From contig QJNS01000094.1 in assembly GCA_004154925.1 (NCBI GenBank), forward strand, positions 124,001-188,000: a stretch of DNA of 64,000 nt. Direction: 5' to 3'. The translations under genes and the position numbers were made by a program. This stretch comes from Monosporascus cannonballus. Its lineage: Eukaryota; Ascomycota; Sordariomycetes; Xylariales. Below, piece after piece: positions 33,428 to 45,366 of the stretch. Below the pieces are notes generated by a model that saw only the letters and a program-made list of their open reading frames with translations, did no database searches and had not been told where the DNA came from. The number at the start of each line of letters is the position of its first letter. The stretch's first letter is position 1.

Positions 33428-35843
33428 TCAGAACTCGAAACTCTGACCGGAGCTTGAGATAACGAACTCGCAGCCCAACTGGGCCTCTTCCTCGTGCTCT
33501 AATAACTCCTGCAGAATCCTCTCTCCGGCTGGCGGGCTGCCGTCGAGCTTTTCCTTGACGTGGATGATGACGATCTTTAGTCCCTTGAGGGCGTTCTTCG
33601 ACTGCGGCTCCACCAAGGTCGAAGTAGTGGTCTGCAGCGACACCTCCGCGGCCGGCGTCGCGATGTACTGGGTGTCGAAGCCGTAATCGCTCACCCCTGG
33701 GGCCGACACGGAACCCATCCGCGGTGATGGCCGCGAGGTCCTCGGCGAGATAGGCGTGTCGTCGCAGCCAGACCTGGCGGTTTTACGGTTGGCTCTCCTG
33801 TTATCTTCTTCTACCTCGCGCTTCCGCTTCTTAGACGGCTCGCGCTTCTGAGGTGCCCGGCGCACGGCCTCGACTTCGGCGGCGAGCACCTTCATCTCCT
33901 CGACCACGAAGCGCGGCGTGAGGTGTCCGAAAAGCCGGTCCACCGTCTGGCTGTCGTCGTAGGAGCATTCGATGAATATCGCCGCGAGGTTGCCGTTTGC
34001 GACTCGGGGAGCTGCTTCCTGCCAGATCGCCAGGTTCCGCGGAGAGAGCGATATGCTGTCGGGCTCAACGTCGCCGAACATGAGGACCTCGCGGCCGGTG
34101 TCCGGTTCGCGGATGAAGTATGCGCTCGAATCGTAGACGCAGACCGAGTCCCGGTCTAGACCCGGCGAGACCTGCGCCGTGCTGGATGAACGGAACAGGG
34201 ATAGAGAACCCAAGGCTGCATGACTGCCCGGCATTCCTCTCTGCGGCAACACGGACGAGGCGTCTGCGCTCCCAAAGCGGGATGATGCACCCGATCCTCT
34301 GTGGACATGTTTTTCGATGCAGTGTCCATGGCTAACACCGAATACTCGTACCGTCAGCCCATCACTGACTTCCATGTAACCCTTCCCGTCTCCTTCGCCA
34401 AGGGCGGGACTGCCTCCTTCCATCAGACGCAAATAAGTCACTAGGCCGGCGCCGTTGTTCTCATCTGATAGGTTCGGCCAGATCACATTATTGAAAATAT
34501 GCGACTTGAAAGCCGAGATGGTAGACGGTAGGCCAGCTAGCCGCTTCTGCCGGGTCCCCGGGAGACCCGCGGTGTTGATAACGAACCCGCTGATATGGTC
34601 CAGATGCGGATGAGTGATAAGGTAGGTGTCTAGGATATGCCTGGTGATATGAGCTGCATTCACTGAGGCTGAGGCGGATTTGATTTCCAAACCTGCGAAT
34701 GGGCCGGATTCGAGCACGTGGGGTAGCGGAACCGAACTGCCGAGTCCTGGTGGCTGGGTATCCTCGAGTATTCGAGTAATAGCTGATAAGTGGACGCCTG
34801 CATCGAGGGCTACCACCGAGCCTCGACTCCATCCTGCCTCTGTTGACCGAACCAACAGTGCCGTCACATTGCTTTCCAATGGCCCTCCTCCGGAACCCTA
34901 GTTGAAGCATAGTCAGCTATCATGTACCCTGAGCGCTCGTGGGCTTCGATATCTTTGTAATCAAAGCCAGCGTTGGGGTTCGGGCTGGCCGAGCGCTCTC
35001 CCCCTGGTAACAACTCTTGGCGTGCATAAGCTTGGCATCGCGAGGGACCCATCCGGGGAGCGCCATCCAGCTGAGATACGTCAGACCGGCCCGGTAGCTG
35101 CAGATAGTGGCAATGAAACAATAGGAATTCTCTGAGGTTTCCGAGACGCCAGGTAGCAGGCAATCGCACCCGGCAGTTGTCGTGGCGTAATCCTGTCAAA
35201 GGGGGGCATGCCCAGGACTTGGGAAACCAAGCACGTGCCACGTCTAACGTTTGTTGCGCAGGTGGCGCTCGTCCCTTCGCCCCACAGCTTTGTCTTTGTC
35301 CCTTGCGACACCACACTCGAGGGTTGTGAGTATCAAGGGTCGTCCACTCGAACGCCGCGACAGGGATACTTGAGCTCCTACCGTCGTCCTCGAATGGATG
35401 AGAGCGCACGAAAAGAAAACACCATCCATGCTGTCTTGAAACTCTCGTCCAAGGTGCTGTCCGTACTGTCTCTTGAAGGACTGGCTTCAGCCACTTCTAT
35501 ATAGAGTGGCGCGCAGAACTTAAGCGCGAGCTGGATCTGATGTCCGGGGGCGCAACAGCACGGAATAGCCCAAGGCATTCCGGCCGCGAATGCTCTTTTC
35601 TAAAAAGGAGAAAACCTAAGTGGCGCCTCCGAAGGGTGGCCGACTGTATTAATGCGCCGCGCAACAGGTCGCCGGGACGGGGGTAAACAAACGTGGCAAA
35701 AGCACGGCGATTATTGCTGGTTATAGGGGGCGAATCACGGATTAAAGAGCAAAACCAACATAAATGACTTATATCAAAATGCAACTTACAAGTACGATAA
35801 CCTGCAAGGCAGGTGGCTTCAAACCATTCGCCTCAGCGACCAT
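33428..35843 (-). CDS. PDE1: Class II (PDE1-type) 3',5'-cyclic-nucleotide phosphodiesterase
   Basis: Low-affinity cAMP phosphodiesterase that hydrolyses cAMP to AMP and damps the cAMP-PKA pathway. Two exons: 35790-35843 (MVAEANGLKPPALQVIVL) and 33428-34897, 507 residues. The joint gives ALQVIVLGSGGGP, the typical family N-terminus, in frame with a GTAAGT donor and CAACTAG acceptor plus a GCTGAC branch-like site. The zinc-binding motif THPHLDHISG lies near residue 115, followed by NNVIWPNLSDENNGAG, SSAYFIREP and LMFGDVEPDS, and IFIECSYDDSQ; all are family hallmarks. A basic, disordered insert (REPSKKRKREVEEDNRR) interrupts the C-terminal part, and VIIHVKEKLDGSPP closes the fold. The intron is 892 nt, exceptional for this genome, and contains a palindromic TATA-like site (35490-35510), so an internal promoter is conceivable. 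Confidence 0.9.
35490..35510. promoter_or_regulatory. TATA-centred near-palindrome inside the PDE1 intron
   Basis: GCCACTTCTATATAG followed by AGTGGC: the flanks GCCACT and AGTGGC are inverted around CTATATAG. It could be a TATA element for a shorter PDE1 transcript or a binding site. This is inference from sequence shape only. Confidence 0.3.
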
Positions 35844-37488
35844 CTCGCCCGGCTCTATCGATCTGTCGCTCCCTAGAAAGAGAGAGAGCCGGTCTGGATA
35901 GTTGCAGTTTCCAGTGCAGGTAGACTCGGGCGTGGTCAATGACGTGAGTGCCGGTCGTTGCTTGTAAGACAACGTGATCCGCTTTATATCCCTCGTGCGG
36001 CCGTTTCGTGATCACGGCCCTCGTAACTAAATGATAGACATATTTAAACAGTACTTGTTTTCTGTCGATAAGAGGGTCGCATAATAGGCCTAAGGGACGT
36101 ATTATACATAGGCGAATATGTGCAATGGGGAGCGATCTTTGTCGTCCGTGCCGTGCTACCGTTACACATGGAGGGAGAGGATCAGCGGGGTTATAAGGTA
36201 GCGCAGTTATAAGACGATAGATATAAGACGATATATATCCTTATGATCTCTGATACCGAAAAGCACTTTATGGACAGAGGATAGGGGAGGGAAGGGCTGG
36301 GTTCATGGCAAGGAGAATGCGAATTGCGTGGGTAGCGGTAGAGCGTAGGTACCGCTGTACTTAGGTCCACAACGCTGCGGACCCCAGCCCCGCAGATATT
36401 CATATTATTTTCCGCAAGATGCACACTTGCCCAAGTACGACGTCGATCGCCCCACGTCCCCCACAGCTGCTCTAAGCACACCAAAGATCGCCCAGAGCTA
36501 GGGCTGGCTCAGGTCATTGATACAAAGTTGGCTCAATTTCAAGATAGCCGAGGAACAACGTTTTTGACAATAACTTGCTAATTATGAAAGATAAACATAG
36601 ACAGCCAACTTAGGGCTGCTTTGGATTATTCCGTTTGTTTAGCTCTGGCTTGATATTTTATTTTTAAGACGGCTTGCTAGTGTTAAAGTTGGGTCTGAAG
36701 CGTCCAGTTTATTTGGCACACTGCGCCAATTTTTGTTTCAATGACCTGCGGCTGTTCTTGAGCTTCCGGGCGAGCTGGATGGAGCTGTAAACTGCAAGGC
36801 GGCGAGTGAGATCGGGCCTAGCGCCCTTCGGCCACCCCGTTATTGCGCGACGTTACCTAGTCGGAGTGGCTCTGCAGATGCATGCATCCGCTTTCGTCTT
36901 CGGGAACAAACGAGTTCAGTTGCATCTAGCACTGCATTCCGGCAACCCGTGGCACTCCCGGCGTTTTCTTTCCGTTGAACCTCATGTTATTGGTTCCGCG
37001 CCGCGCCCTGTATCCCGGCTGTTATTAATAATTTAACATGTATTATGTCCTATTGTTGGGCTGAGTCTTGCTACTCCTTCGATGTTTGATCCTGTGAGAG
37101 TCAGGTGTCCGAAAGCGAAAGTGGTCCTCTTTTTGGTGGGACCTGATCGACCCGATACAATAGTACAACACTTCTCCATTTACAAAATCACTTGCAACAG
37201 ATGATTAGGTATTCGATATATGTCTGCCGCTCATCACAATAGTCAATTTGAGACAGTATTCTCTCTATATACATATGCAGGTGCGTACTTGTATGCTTGA
37301 AACAAATAAACAGATGAACAAGTAAACAAGGCGCGCCAAAACACCTTCATGGCCGATTAGACCTGTGACTTTCCTTCTCTTTTCCTTTTCCGTATCTGTC
37401 CCTGGGGAGTTCGGGGTTCCACGTGTTTTGCCGTGAATTAAAGTTATTGAGATAACGATACTTACCGTAGACTCTACTTACCTCTTCC
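35844..37488. other. Intergenic, no gene supported
   Basis: About 1.6 kb between the PDE1 start and the 3' end of the 855-residue gene. Only short frames (longest about 97 codons) without homology I recognise. Confidence 0.5.
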
Positions 37489-40056
37489 TCAAGCCGATAT
37501 TAAGTTCGCGAGCTGGAGGCTCTTCGATGGGCTGCTGGAAGGGCTTTCGGGGCCTCGGGAGCCCTGTGCTATCTCCTCAGGATGCACCTCTACGGCTGAA
37601 TCCGATGGGGCAGAGGCCACAGTCTCTGCCTGATCAGCCTGGCCGTCGGCACGCTCTTCTGGGGCTGGCTCTTCGGTCGACGGGTCCTTGCCGAAAATAT
37701 CATCCCACTCATCCTGAGTGACATGGCCACCCCAGATATTATCGTCATCCAATACCTGCTGTGCGCCGCTGGAGGAGTTGAGCTCCAGCATCTGATCCAC
37801 TGACCACTCGAACGCAGGCTCAACATGCACTCCTTCCTGGGCAGGCGGTTCCTCCGAGGGGTCTACGGCAGTTTTTTGCTGCTCACCTTGGACACTAGGA
37901 GGGGACTTACCATCGGCTCGAGGCAGCACCTCCCCAACTCCTATCGAAGCTGGTGCTGCGCCGCCGTCCGTATGCTGCTGCTTAGCCGCGGGCTCGGCCG
38001 TCTGCTCCAAGGGCGGGGTCGGATCGAAGCCGAAGTCAAAATCGCCGAGGTCGCCACTAGGCATCTCGTTGGCGTTGTACTCGAACACGTCATCGCCTGT
38101 TGCCTCCTGGTTTGTCGCCAAGAATTCAGCGACCGCTGCCATGGTGGACGGGCTCTGGGCTTGTGGCCCGTGCATATCGTCGAGGGGCTGCACCACGGCG
38201 GATACGGGGATGGCACCCTGGAGACGGACCTTCTTCACTGCGCGAACCTCGGCTACTGGCGCCATATACCCCTCCATGTTCCTGTTCTCGAGTTGCACAT
38301 ACTCCACCTTTCGCTTCAGGCTCTGAGGGGCTACGGGCTGCTTGGGGACGTGCTGACCAACCGAAGGGTACATGCCAGGCTGGTGCGCCGGCGCGGTCCA
38401 TTGCATGGTCTCAACGGAAGCAGGAAGCGCGTAGTGGCAGTGGCTCGGACCACGGTAGCCTTCAACGGGATATGCTTGGCGAAGATGAAGCCCATCCAAC
38501 CCCTCGACGGCTGCGGCGGGCAGAGGTTGCCTATACTGCGCGTCGCGGGGATCATGGGCGGCTTGAGTCTGGCGGGCCCGGGCTAGAGGATCAATAGAGG
38601 GGCTAGTCTGACTCGAGGCGTCCCGAACCGGACTTTCGGCTTTTGGCTCTGTTCCATTGTCCTCGGGCTCACTCTCGGTCTCAAGCTCTTCAGCTCGCTT
38701 GTGCATACGGTCATTCCGCTTCTGCTCCGTAAGCTTCTGTAACAGGTGCAGGTCACCCCAATGTCTGGTCCAATCGTTGCCGCCCCTTATCGCGCGATTT
38801 CTCTCACGAGCGTTGCTCTCGCAGTAGAACTTGCACTTCAACAATGCGGCGCTGAGACTTACGTCCTGGTATGGTTTCCTAGCCCTAGATTTGCCCTCTG
38901 CCCTCGCGGCCACGTACCGGGGGTACTCGCGCGCCCACCACCTCCGATATGTCTGTATGAGCTCCGCCCCTACGTCTTTTGTGAGACTGAAGAAGTTGGC
39001 CTCCTCGTGCTTGAAGCGACGCTCGTCGAGGCGCAAGTCGAGATCCTGGAGTAGTTTCACCAGGTCGAAATTCCGTTCCAGGCAGTACAGGTGGACGTAC
39101 CCAGCGTTGTGAAAGGGGTCAATTTCCAAACCTTCGTCGTTCTTGTGCTCATCCAAGACAACGATTGGAACCCCCACGCGGATTCTGCGCATCGGGCAGT
39201 TCTCGAACAGACAATGGGGTGGATGCGGGAACCGGTAGGTGCATTGCGCTGGTGGCCAGGAAATCCAACCCGTAAGCCCCTGGCGGATTCTGTCCGGTAT
39301 ATGCCGTACTGTGTGGTCATACTCACGATCTACCCATTCTACCTCAGCATTTTTCAGCGGCCGGGCGTACAAAAATTGCTTCATCTCAGATACGGTATAT
39401 TGCCTGTTGGGAAGCAGTGTGCCTTGCTGCGTGTACTCGAAGATGGGGCGGTTGGTCTTCTTGTTTACGGGACCCCAAGCCTTCGGCTGACCTATTGGCG
39501 GTCCGTAGTACTTCTGCGGGTCCTCTGCCCTCCCGTGCTTCTTGCGCGTGACTCGTTTGAGAAGGTCATCCTTCTTCAGGTTCATGCTCATGCGCTCTGA
39601 TACCGGGCGATGCCATATCCATGACTGGGTGGTCAACGTCGAGGATGAAGACGGAGTGCCCGGAGCCGCATTAGGCGAGAATTGCGAGCGGCCTTGCCCG
39701 GTTAGACCACTTATATCTTCGCTCTTGGCTAGCGGAGGCCCGTGAGATGGGTCGATGTCAGCAACAGGGGGCTCTGTCGGCCCGCCCGTTTGGGCGGCGG
39801 CGGCGGAACCACTGTTGCAAGCAAAACTTTCATCTTTGCTTTGACCGGTATTGTGCGCCACGGGCTCGGTATAAGGATTACGCGGGCGGGGGCTCGGAAG
39901 CATAGGAGAGGGGAACACGAGACCTCCGCTTGGGGCTGCTCTGCTGTAGACTTGGGTGGGAATCACAGCCAAGTTTTGATTACCTTGGTAAGCACTCGTG
40001 TCTAAGCTCATATAGCCGTCATATGTCGCGCCATTCTGATATCCCTCGTAAGCCAT
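37489..40056 (-). CDS. Large conserved fungal protein of unknown function
   Basis: Uninterrupted 855-codon frame from ATG 40056 (MAYEGYQNGATYDGYMS). It is disordered and Pro/Ser-rich at both ends, with a compact core at about residues 200-440. The core has a basic stretch (KKDDLLKRVTRKKHG), FEYTQQGTLLPNRQYTV, a Cys/His-containing patch CTYRFPHPPHCLFENC and YVHLYCLERNFDLVKLLQD, then a helical part ending in GGNDWTRHWGDLHLL. The Cys spacing could bind a metal, but no known zinc-finger pattern fits. Acidic clusters and a basic PVAPQSLKRKVEYV patch (about 570) suggest a nuclear role; that is inference. The tail repeats acidic/Glu-Pro segments (DPSTEEPAPEE). No signal peptide or membrane span. Confidence 0.8.
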   Translation of the reverse strand: MAYEGYQNGATYDGYMSLDTSAYQGNQNLAVIPTQVYSRAAPSGGLVFPSPMLPSPRPRNPYTEPVAHNTGQSKDESFACNSGSAAAAQTGGPTEPPVADIDPSHGPPLAKSEDISGLTGQGRSQFSPNAAPGTPSSSSTLTTQSWIWHRPVSERMSMNLKKDDLLKRVTRKKHGRAEDPQKYYGPPIGQPKAWGPVNKKTNRPIFEYTQQGTLLPNRQYTVSEMKQFLYARPLKNAEVEWVDREYDHTVRHIPDRIRQGLTGWISWPPAQCTYRFPHPPHCLFENCPMRRIRVGVPIVVLDEHKNDEGLEIDPFHNAGYVHLYCLERNFDLVKLLQDLDLRLDERRFKHEEANFFSLTKDVGAELIQTYRRWWAREYPRYVAARAEGKSRARKPYQDVSLSAALLKCKFYCESNARERNRAIRGGNDWTRHWGDLHLLQKLTEQKRNDRMHKRAEELETESEPEDNGTEPKAESPVRDASSQTSPSIDPLARARQTQAAHDPRDAQYRQPLPAAAVEGLDGLHLRQAYPVEGYRGPSHCHYALPASVETMQWTAPAHQPGMYPSVGQHVPKQPVAPQSLKRKVEYVQLENRNMEGYMAPVAEVRAVKKVRLQGAIPVSAVVQPLDDMHGPQAQSPSTMAAVAEFLATNQEATGDDVFEYNANEMPSGDLGDFDFGFDPTPPLEQTAEPAAKQQHTDGGAAPASIGVGEVLPRADGKSPPSVQGEQQKTAVDPSEEPPAQEGVHVEPAFEWSVDQMLELNSSSGAQQVLDDDNIWGGHVTQDEWDDIFGKDPSTEEPAPEERADGQADQAETVASAPSDSAVEVHPEEIAQGSRGPESPSSSPSKSLQLANLISA

Positions 40057-41569
40057 AATGCTTCAAAAATACTCCGCTAACGTACCGAAAAGCGGGAGAG
40101 GGTCGACAGTTGGAGCAGTCAGTCCAGCTAATGCTACTCAAACCAGTGTTACCCGGCCTTTTAGTGCTCAGAGTATGATTGGACCAAGGGAGTTGTTTCG
40201 AATTTTGCATGCGAAAACAACTTCATGGAAGGCATTCGATCCATGATATACGTTGCGTTAGTCGAATGAGCTTTGTTCAGGTCGCTCAATAAGATTGTTC
40301 ATCCACACAATCAACCGGCCGACCATACAAAGAGTTCACGATAATACTGCTTTGAGAACAGCCATATTGTTCAACTGCGTTATGAACAATGGCCAGTAAC
40401 AAACGATGGTTAATGCTGCATTGATGTGGATTTTCGTGCTCAAGTCGATAGACGAGCGACGAGGCAATTGTCCAGATTGCCGCTCCGAGGGCTCTGAAGG
40501 CAATCCTAGCCGTACGCATCTCGAAGGGTGCGATGATGCCTCATCATGCCGTGTCTTTTCGGCAGGAGGGCCTTTAACATACCGCTAACGACGCGGTACC
40601 TCAGGTCCGGAACGCCTAGTGACATGACCCTCAAATGCCTGGTAGGGGTTCCCGTAAAAAGTTACAGCGATAAGTTGGACCAGTGTTGATCGTAGCCTTT
40701 GGCTTACGCAATGCGCCTCCTTGATGGAGGAGTGCATTAATGGAAGAAGCCTGGTCAAGCCCCTTAAGAAAGCACAAAGCGTGTATAGCATGGTCGGTCC
40801 CTTCCCGTATCGCCTACTTACGTAGAACACAAATAAGCTCTGAAAGACAGCACTTATCGAGATGGTCGTGTCCTCCTGGATGAGTAGGTATTGAAGAGCA
40901 GTGTTCTCAACTTCCGGTAGTGTTAAGGTGATGATGAAAGCTCGAAGAAGACATCGTGCTGGCCCTTGGTCTAAGGTACTGTGGTAGTAAGGCTACCTAC
41001 CAACAAGAAGGGGATGACGAAGGGGTTCAGACTTGAAAAGGATGCGGCGAGAGTACAACGGAGACCCAAGCAGCCCAGATAGGGTGGGGTCCAACGCGGA
41101 ACAACAGCGATTGTTCTCGACCTACACGCCACGTGGTGCCACGGCATTGAGAACCCGATCGGGCGAGTGCAAAAAGGCTTTAGTGTTCCCGAGAGACAGA
41201 GACAAAGATAAAATGAGGTGGTCGGGGACCAAACAAACCACCCAAGGCCACCAAATATGAGAGCTGCGTGATTAGGTTCCGGGTGGCATCGAATTGAGGA
41301 TTTTAAACCAAGTAAAGCACAAGGCTATCGGTATCCGCCAAGCTGCGGGCGACCCATATCACACGAATAGCACCCAATACAAGAAGCACTAATCCGTTTC
41401 CTCGATTTAGTGTCGCTCTTTGCAGCCCAGCCATCCTTAACTCCCCTTCCGCGTATTGTACTGGCTCGCGCATTATTGATTATTAGAGCTCGCTACCACC
41501 CACGGGCCCGAGGCTTTCTCTCCACTCGTTTCGAAATACTGTAGTCATTTTTCCTTCTTTGCCGGTGTG
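40057..41569. other. Intergenic between divergent genes
   Basis: About 1.5 kb separating the starts of the minus-strand 855-residue gene and the plus-strand gene at 41570. No additional gene seen; it should contain both promoters. Confidence 0.5.
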
Positions 41570-42488
41570 ATGCCTTCCATCATGCGGCGTTTCTCTCGTT
41601 CTTCTAACAGCCACCACACCGTGCCGAACTCTCCCCCGGACTCGTTCGTGCAGCCAAGGACGGCGGTGAACGGCGTTCCGAGGGGACCGATGGCCAATTC
41701 GGTCGGGGAGTCCCAGCACGAGCTGAGGCCGTCGTCGATGGGCACGGAAAACTCGTTCGAGTTCGCGCCCCCGAGGTCTACACCCGCTGCCTCCGCCGCC
41801 GCCAACCATGCGGTGGTGTCGCCGTTGCATCCCATACCGACCATGCCGGTGGGGAGCCTGTCGCGCACCGATCAGATCGTCCTGCGGCACTTCTGGGAGG
41901 AGAAGGTCCAGCTGAATAAGTGCCGAGACCTGCACTTCCTCAAGGTCCCGGCCTTCTCGCCGCACCCCTCCCACAATGAGCTCGTGCCGTTCTGCGAGAT
42001 TTACCATCTAGTCAGGAGCACCCCCGGCGCCGCTATCATCGGCCTGGGGAGCGCCAATGGCGTGTATATTGGGTAGGTAACCTCTTTACTGCATATGTTT
42101 ACAATGGGGCTTGTCGCTGGACGAACGTTATGGTGCATTATGCCGCCTTAGCATCCATGGTCCTTGGAGCTCCACCAATTGACCATATTACTGCAGATTT
42201 GAACTCTTCTCGGGCTCCGAGCTCAAGCTCAACATACACGACGAGTGGGCCAATGTCTCGCATTATCGGGTCACCTTCAGGAGTTACGACTCCCTATTGA
42301 AGGATCCTAATTCAGAGGCCGTGTTCCAATCTTGGCCGAAACCTCTCACCATTGAGTTCCTAGATGACGAATACCAAAAATGGAGCCTGGATCTGACCAG
42401 TCTCTGCTGGGACGGGCGGGAGGTCCGTGAATTCGGCATCGGCGGCGGCGCGGGCGTCAAACAAGGCGACGGTTCCATGGTACTATAA
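41570..42488 (+). CDS. Hypothetical two-exon protein, 264 residues
   Basis: Exon 1 41570-42072 and exon 2 42197-42488, with a 124-nt intron (GTAGGT...CTGCAG) that joins VYIG to FELFSGSELKLNIHDEW in frame. The N-terminal 95 residues are Ser/Pro-rich and disordered. The C-terminal part is ordered: LSRTDQIVLRHFWEEKVQL, ELVPFCEIYHLVRSTPG, SHYRVTFRSYDSLL, YQKWSLDLTSLCWDG. No family recognised. ATG at 41582 (MRRFSRSSN) is an alternative start with a better -3 base. Confidence 0.7.
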
Positions 42489-43278
42489 GTTTACGATTTA
42501 CGATTGCTTATGATGTATGAATCTAATTCACGAGATGAGATATTATGAGATGTCATGGCAGGATAATTTGCTCCAAAGCCACCCCGTGTCGGGCCCTCAA
42601 TTACCTTTCTAGTTCGAGAGCACTTGCAACCGTGATTGTTCCTGTCTATGTGAATGGGGTGGGGCTCGAAATCTCGTAAAGAACTCCGCACAAGTCTAAC
42701 TTCTAAAGCCACTCGATGGTCGATCGGAGGTTGGCTTTGTTTGGTCTGCGCGCTGTTAGCCGACTGTTAAGGCAGAATCGTTGCAGCAAGCTTAAATCGT
42801 AATCATAAGGGTTGGGCGTTCAGGAGCTCAAAGCACTTTCTCAACAAAGGAGTTCAGAACAGGTCTGTGAATAATGCAATGATTTTCATCATAATGGCAA
42901 CCGAGGGGACTCAATATGGAATAGAGAGGCTTACATGTATGGTCAGTAGATATTCTGCTTTACCTTCTCCAAACAATACGGCCACAGTACGCCAGAAGAT
43001 CCCAAGGGCGACAGGTCCAACTGAACTCCTAGGCGCTGCTTAACAATTAACCAAAAAGAAGACTCGTATGTAAGCCCAAGTAGGGTCTTCGTAGTTGCAC
43101 AACTGTCTAGTAGGAGCAGTCCAAAAGAAAGAGTTGGCGATCAACAATGTCTAGCTAGGGACGCAGCAGCCTTCTTGAAGTATAATAAAATTGAAGAAGG
43201 CATGAAAAGATTTTCTGCGGTAGGACAGGAATAGAAGGTGTCGGGCTATTTTTCATTTGGGTGCATGCATTAGCACTA
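42489..43278. other. Intergenic, nothing identified
   Basis: Flank between the 264-residue gene and the transposon at 43279. No protein-like frames. Confidence 0.5.
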
Positions 43279-44676
43279 ACCTCGGACCCCACCTGATGCA
43301 TGACCCTAGCAATGCATACGGATTTCCACCAAAACGCGCGATATATAGAAATTAATATTAAAATAAGAAAAGATTTTGTAAGAAAACTAAGATCATATAA
43401 ATAAAAAACCATTATATTTTACGTAGAAGCAAGTTTTATGATAAATCATTACTTATAAATAATTATAAACTAAATTAATATAATTTAAAATTTTAACTAT
43501 AAATTTGTTATTTTATAGACTTTTTAATAAAATACGTACTTTAAATTAAAAGGTTTTATTACTTAAAATTTATCTAACATTATATAATTTATTATTTTAT
43601 TTAAATAACAAAGTAGTAAAAAGTTTTTTTATAAAATTACGATTTATAAAATATAAAAAACGATATTAATAATTAAAAGGTTTTATTTCGCTTTTGGAAG
43701 ATAACGAGAATACGACGCTAACTACAATATCAAAAAATCAGCAATTCCAAACCCCTATTAGAGTTTGGACGCTTTAATCCACCTTATAAGAATTAGCTGT
43801 ACATATTATCACAGTTTTTAAGTATTAATATAAGATTATTTAACCGAATTAAAACGCATAACCTAAATTTTATATTTATTAAATATGTAAAATAAGATTA
43901 TTTAAATCTATTTTATACATAAAAATAAGTGAAATAAATTTATAAAATATGTAAAAGCCGTTTTTTTATTTTAGAATTACTAATTTAAAATTGGTAATAT
44001 TAATATTTTAAATTTTTATTATAATAAAATAAAAAGAATAAAATTTTAAAACATAGCAAATAATATTAATATTTTAATAAAAAAGCGATTATTACGAAAT
44101 TATATATATTTATAATTTTAAACTATATTAATAAAATTATATGATAAATTAAATATTAAATATATATTTATATATTAAAACGAGATAAAAATCTAAAATT
44201 TCATTTTAAAGAGAATTAATATACTTAGAACTTTATATATAAATCTTTAATATTATTTTAATATATATTAGAAAAAGACTTAATATAAAAAACCGAGTTA
44301 TATAATAGATAAAATAATATATAAATAATATAAATTAATAATATATATAAATTTAAATTATATAGAAATAGAAGCTTTTTGAATTTAATTGATCTATTAA
44401 TATAATAATCAATTTTATTTAATAAAATTTCACATTGTTGAAATTTATTTTTTTGTTAATTATTTTTTATTTTTTTCATTTAAAATATCCATTTAAATCA
44501 CGCAATTACGTAATACTAGTACGTTTTACGAATAAAAAAGTACGGCCATTTATTAAATTAAAACCTGTGTTATTTTAGCTTTTTTTTGTTATTTTATTAT
44601 TAAATTTTATATATCGCGCGTTTTAATAGAAATCCGTATGCATTGCTAGGGTCATGCATTAGGTGGGGTCCGAGGT
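43279..44676. mobile_element. RIPed TIR transposon with TA target duplication, 1398 bp
   Basis: Terminal inverted repeats of about 95 bp start ACCTCGGACCCCACCT on both ends and continue through ATGCATGACCCTAGCAATG, CATACGGATTT and AAAACGCGCGATATATA. Both ends are flanked by TA (43277-43278 and 44677-44678). The roughly 1.2-kb interior is almost pure AT with no frame left, so the transposase family is unreadable. Differences between the arms (CTGATG/CTAATG, TTCCACC/TTCTATT) are C-to-T type, as RIP makes. TA targeting and size suggest a Tc1-mariner element, unlike the two pogo elements at the left in its end sequence. Confidence 0.85.
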
Positions 44677-45366
44677 TAGTCAGTTAGCTGGAGGAAGGGT
44701 CGGCTGGGTAAAGAGTTATGTTCTATATCGAATGGCTCCTCTGCATTGAGAGCGACTTATCGACGAGACGGGGTTATGCTATGGTCGGATACCTCGTATT
44801 GACTTGCAGACCCCAGATTAGATTCGGCAAATCAGGCACAAACCAATAGTTCCCAGTCAAGCTAACTTGATGGATCGTCATCCCTTGTGCACCCCGTAAA
44901 ACCAAGTGGGCCGATTCTCTTGCGATTGAATCCCGCTCAGTGGCTCTCCAGAAGCAAGAATATCAATGTGGTAACATTTTAGCCGACGTCTCGGGGCTGC
45001 TGCCGTGCGATGCTCATGATATACACTCATTCTCAGTACGGCTAGTTGAACCTGACCTCTTCACCCATCGAAGCTGCTGGTTGGTCGGGTTTTCTATTAT
45101 AGCACAGGCACAGCAGCTTCACAAGTATCATCACAAGTCCATCCTCCTTGCCCCTTTCATAGGGACGGACCTACCCACTCACACCGCATCTCCCGAACCC
45201 CGACTGCCGTAGACTTTCACCAAATTACGTTACGTCACGGGGTCTCGTTATTCTTAACTCCGAATGGGAGAATCGCTCGTTTAGCTACCACAACTACCTT
45301 CACCACCACCACCACCACCACCACCACCATCACCACCACCGTCGCCGAGAGCCCTTCGCATCCACG
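44677..45366. promoter_or_regulatory. Upstream region of CPS1 with an ACC repeat in the leader
   Basis: Promoter side of the CPS1 gene. Positions about 45300-45341 are a run of CAC/ACC triplets about 25 bp before the start codon at 45367, in the same place as the run before the gene at 32159. The transposon at 43279-44676 ends only about 690 bp upstream of the start. Confidence 0.4.

Noticed and set aside
41483..42007. 174-codon minus-strand frame
   Set aside because: Antisense to the two-exon gene at 41570-42488, whose splice joint and composition are more convincing.
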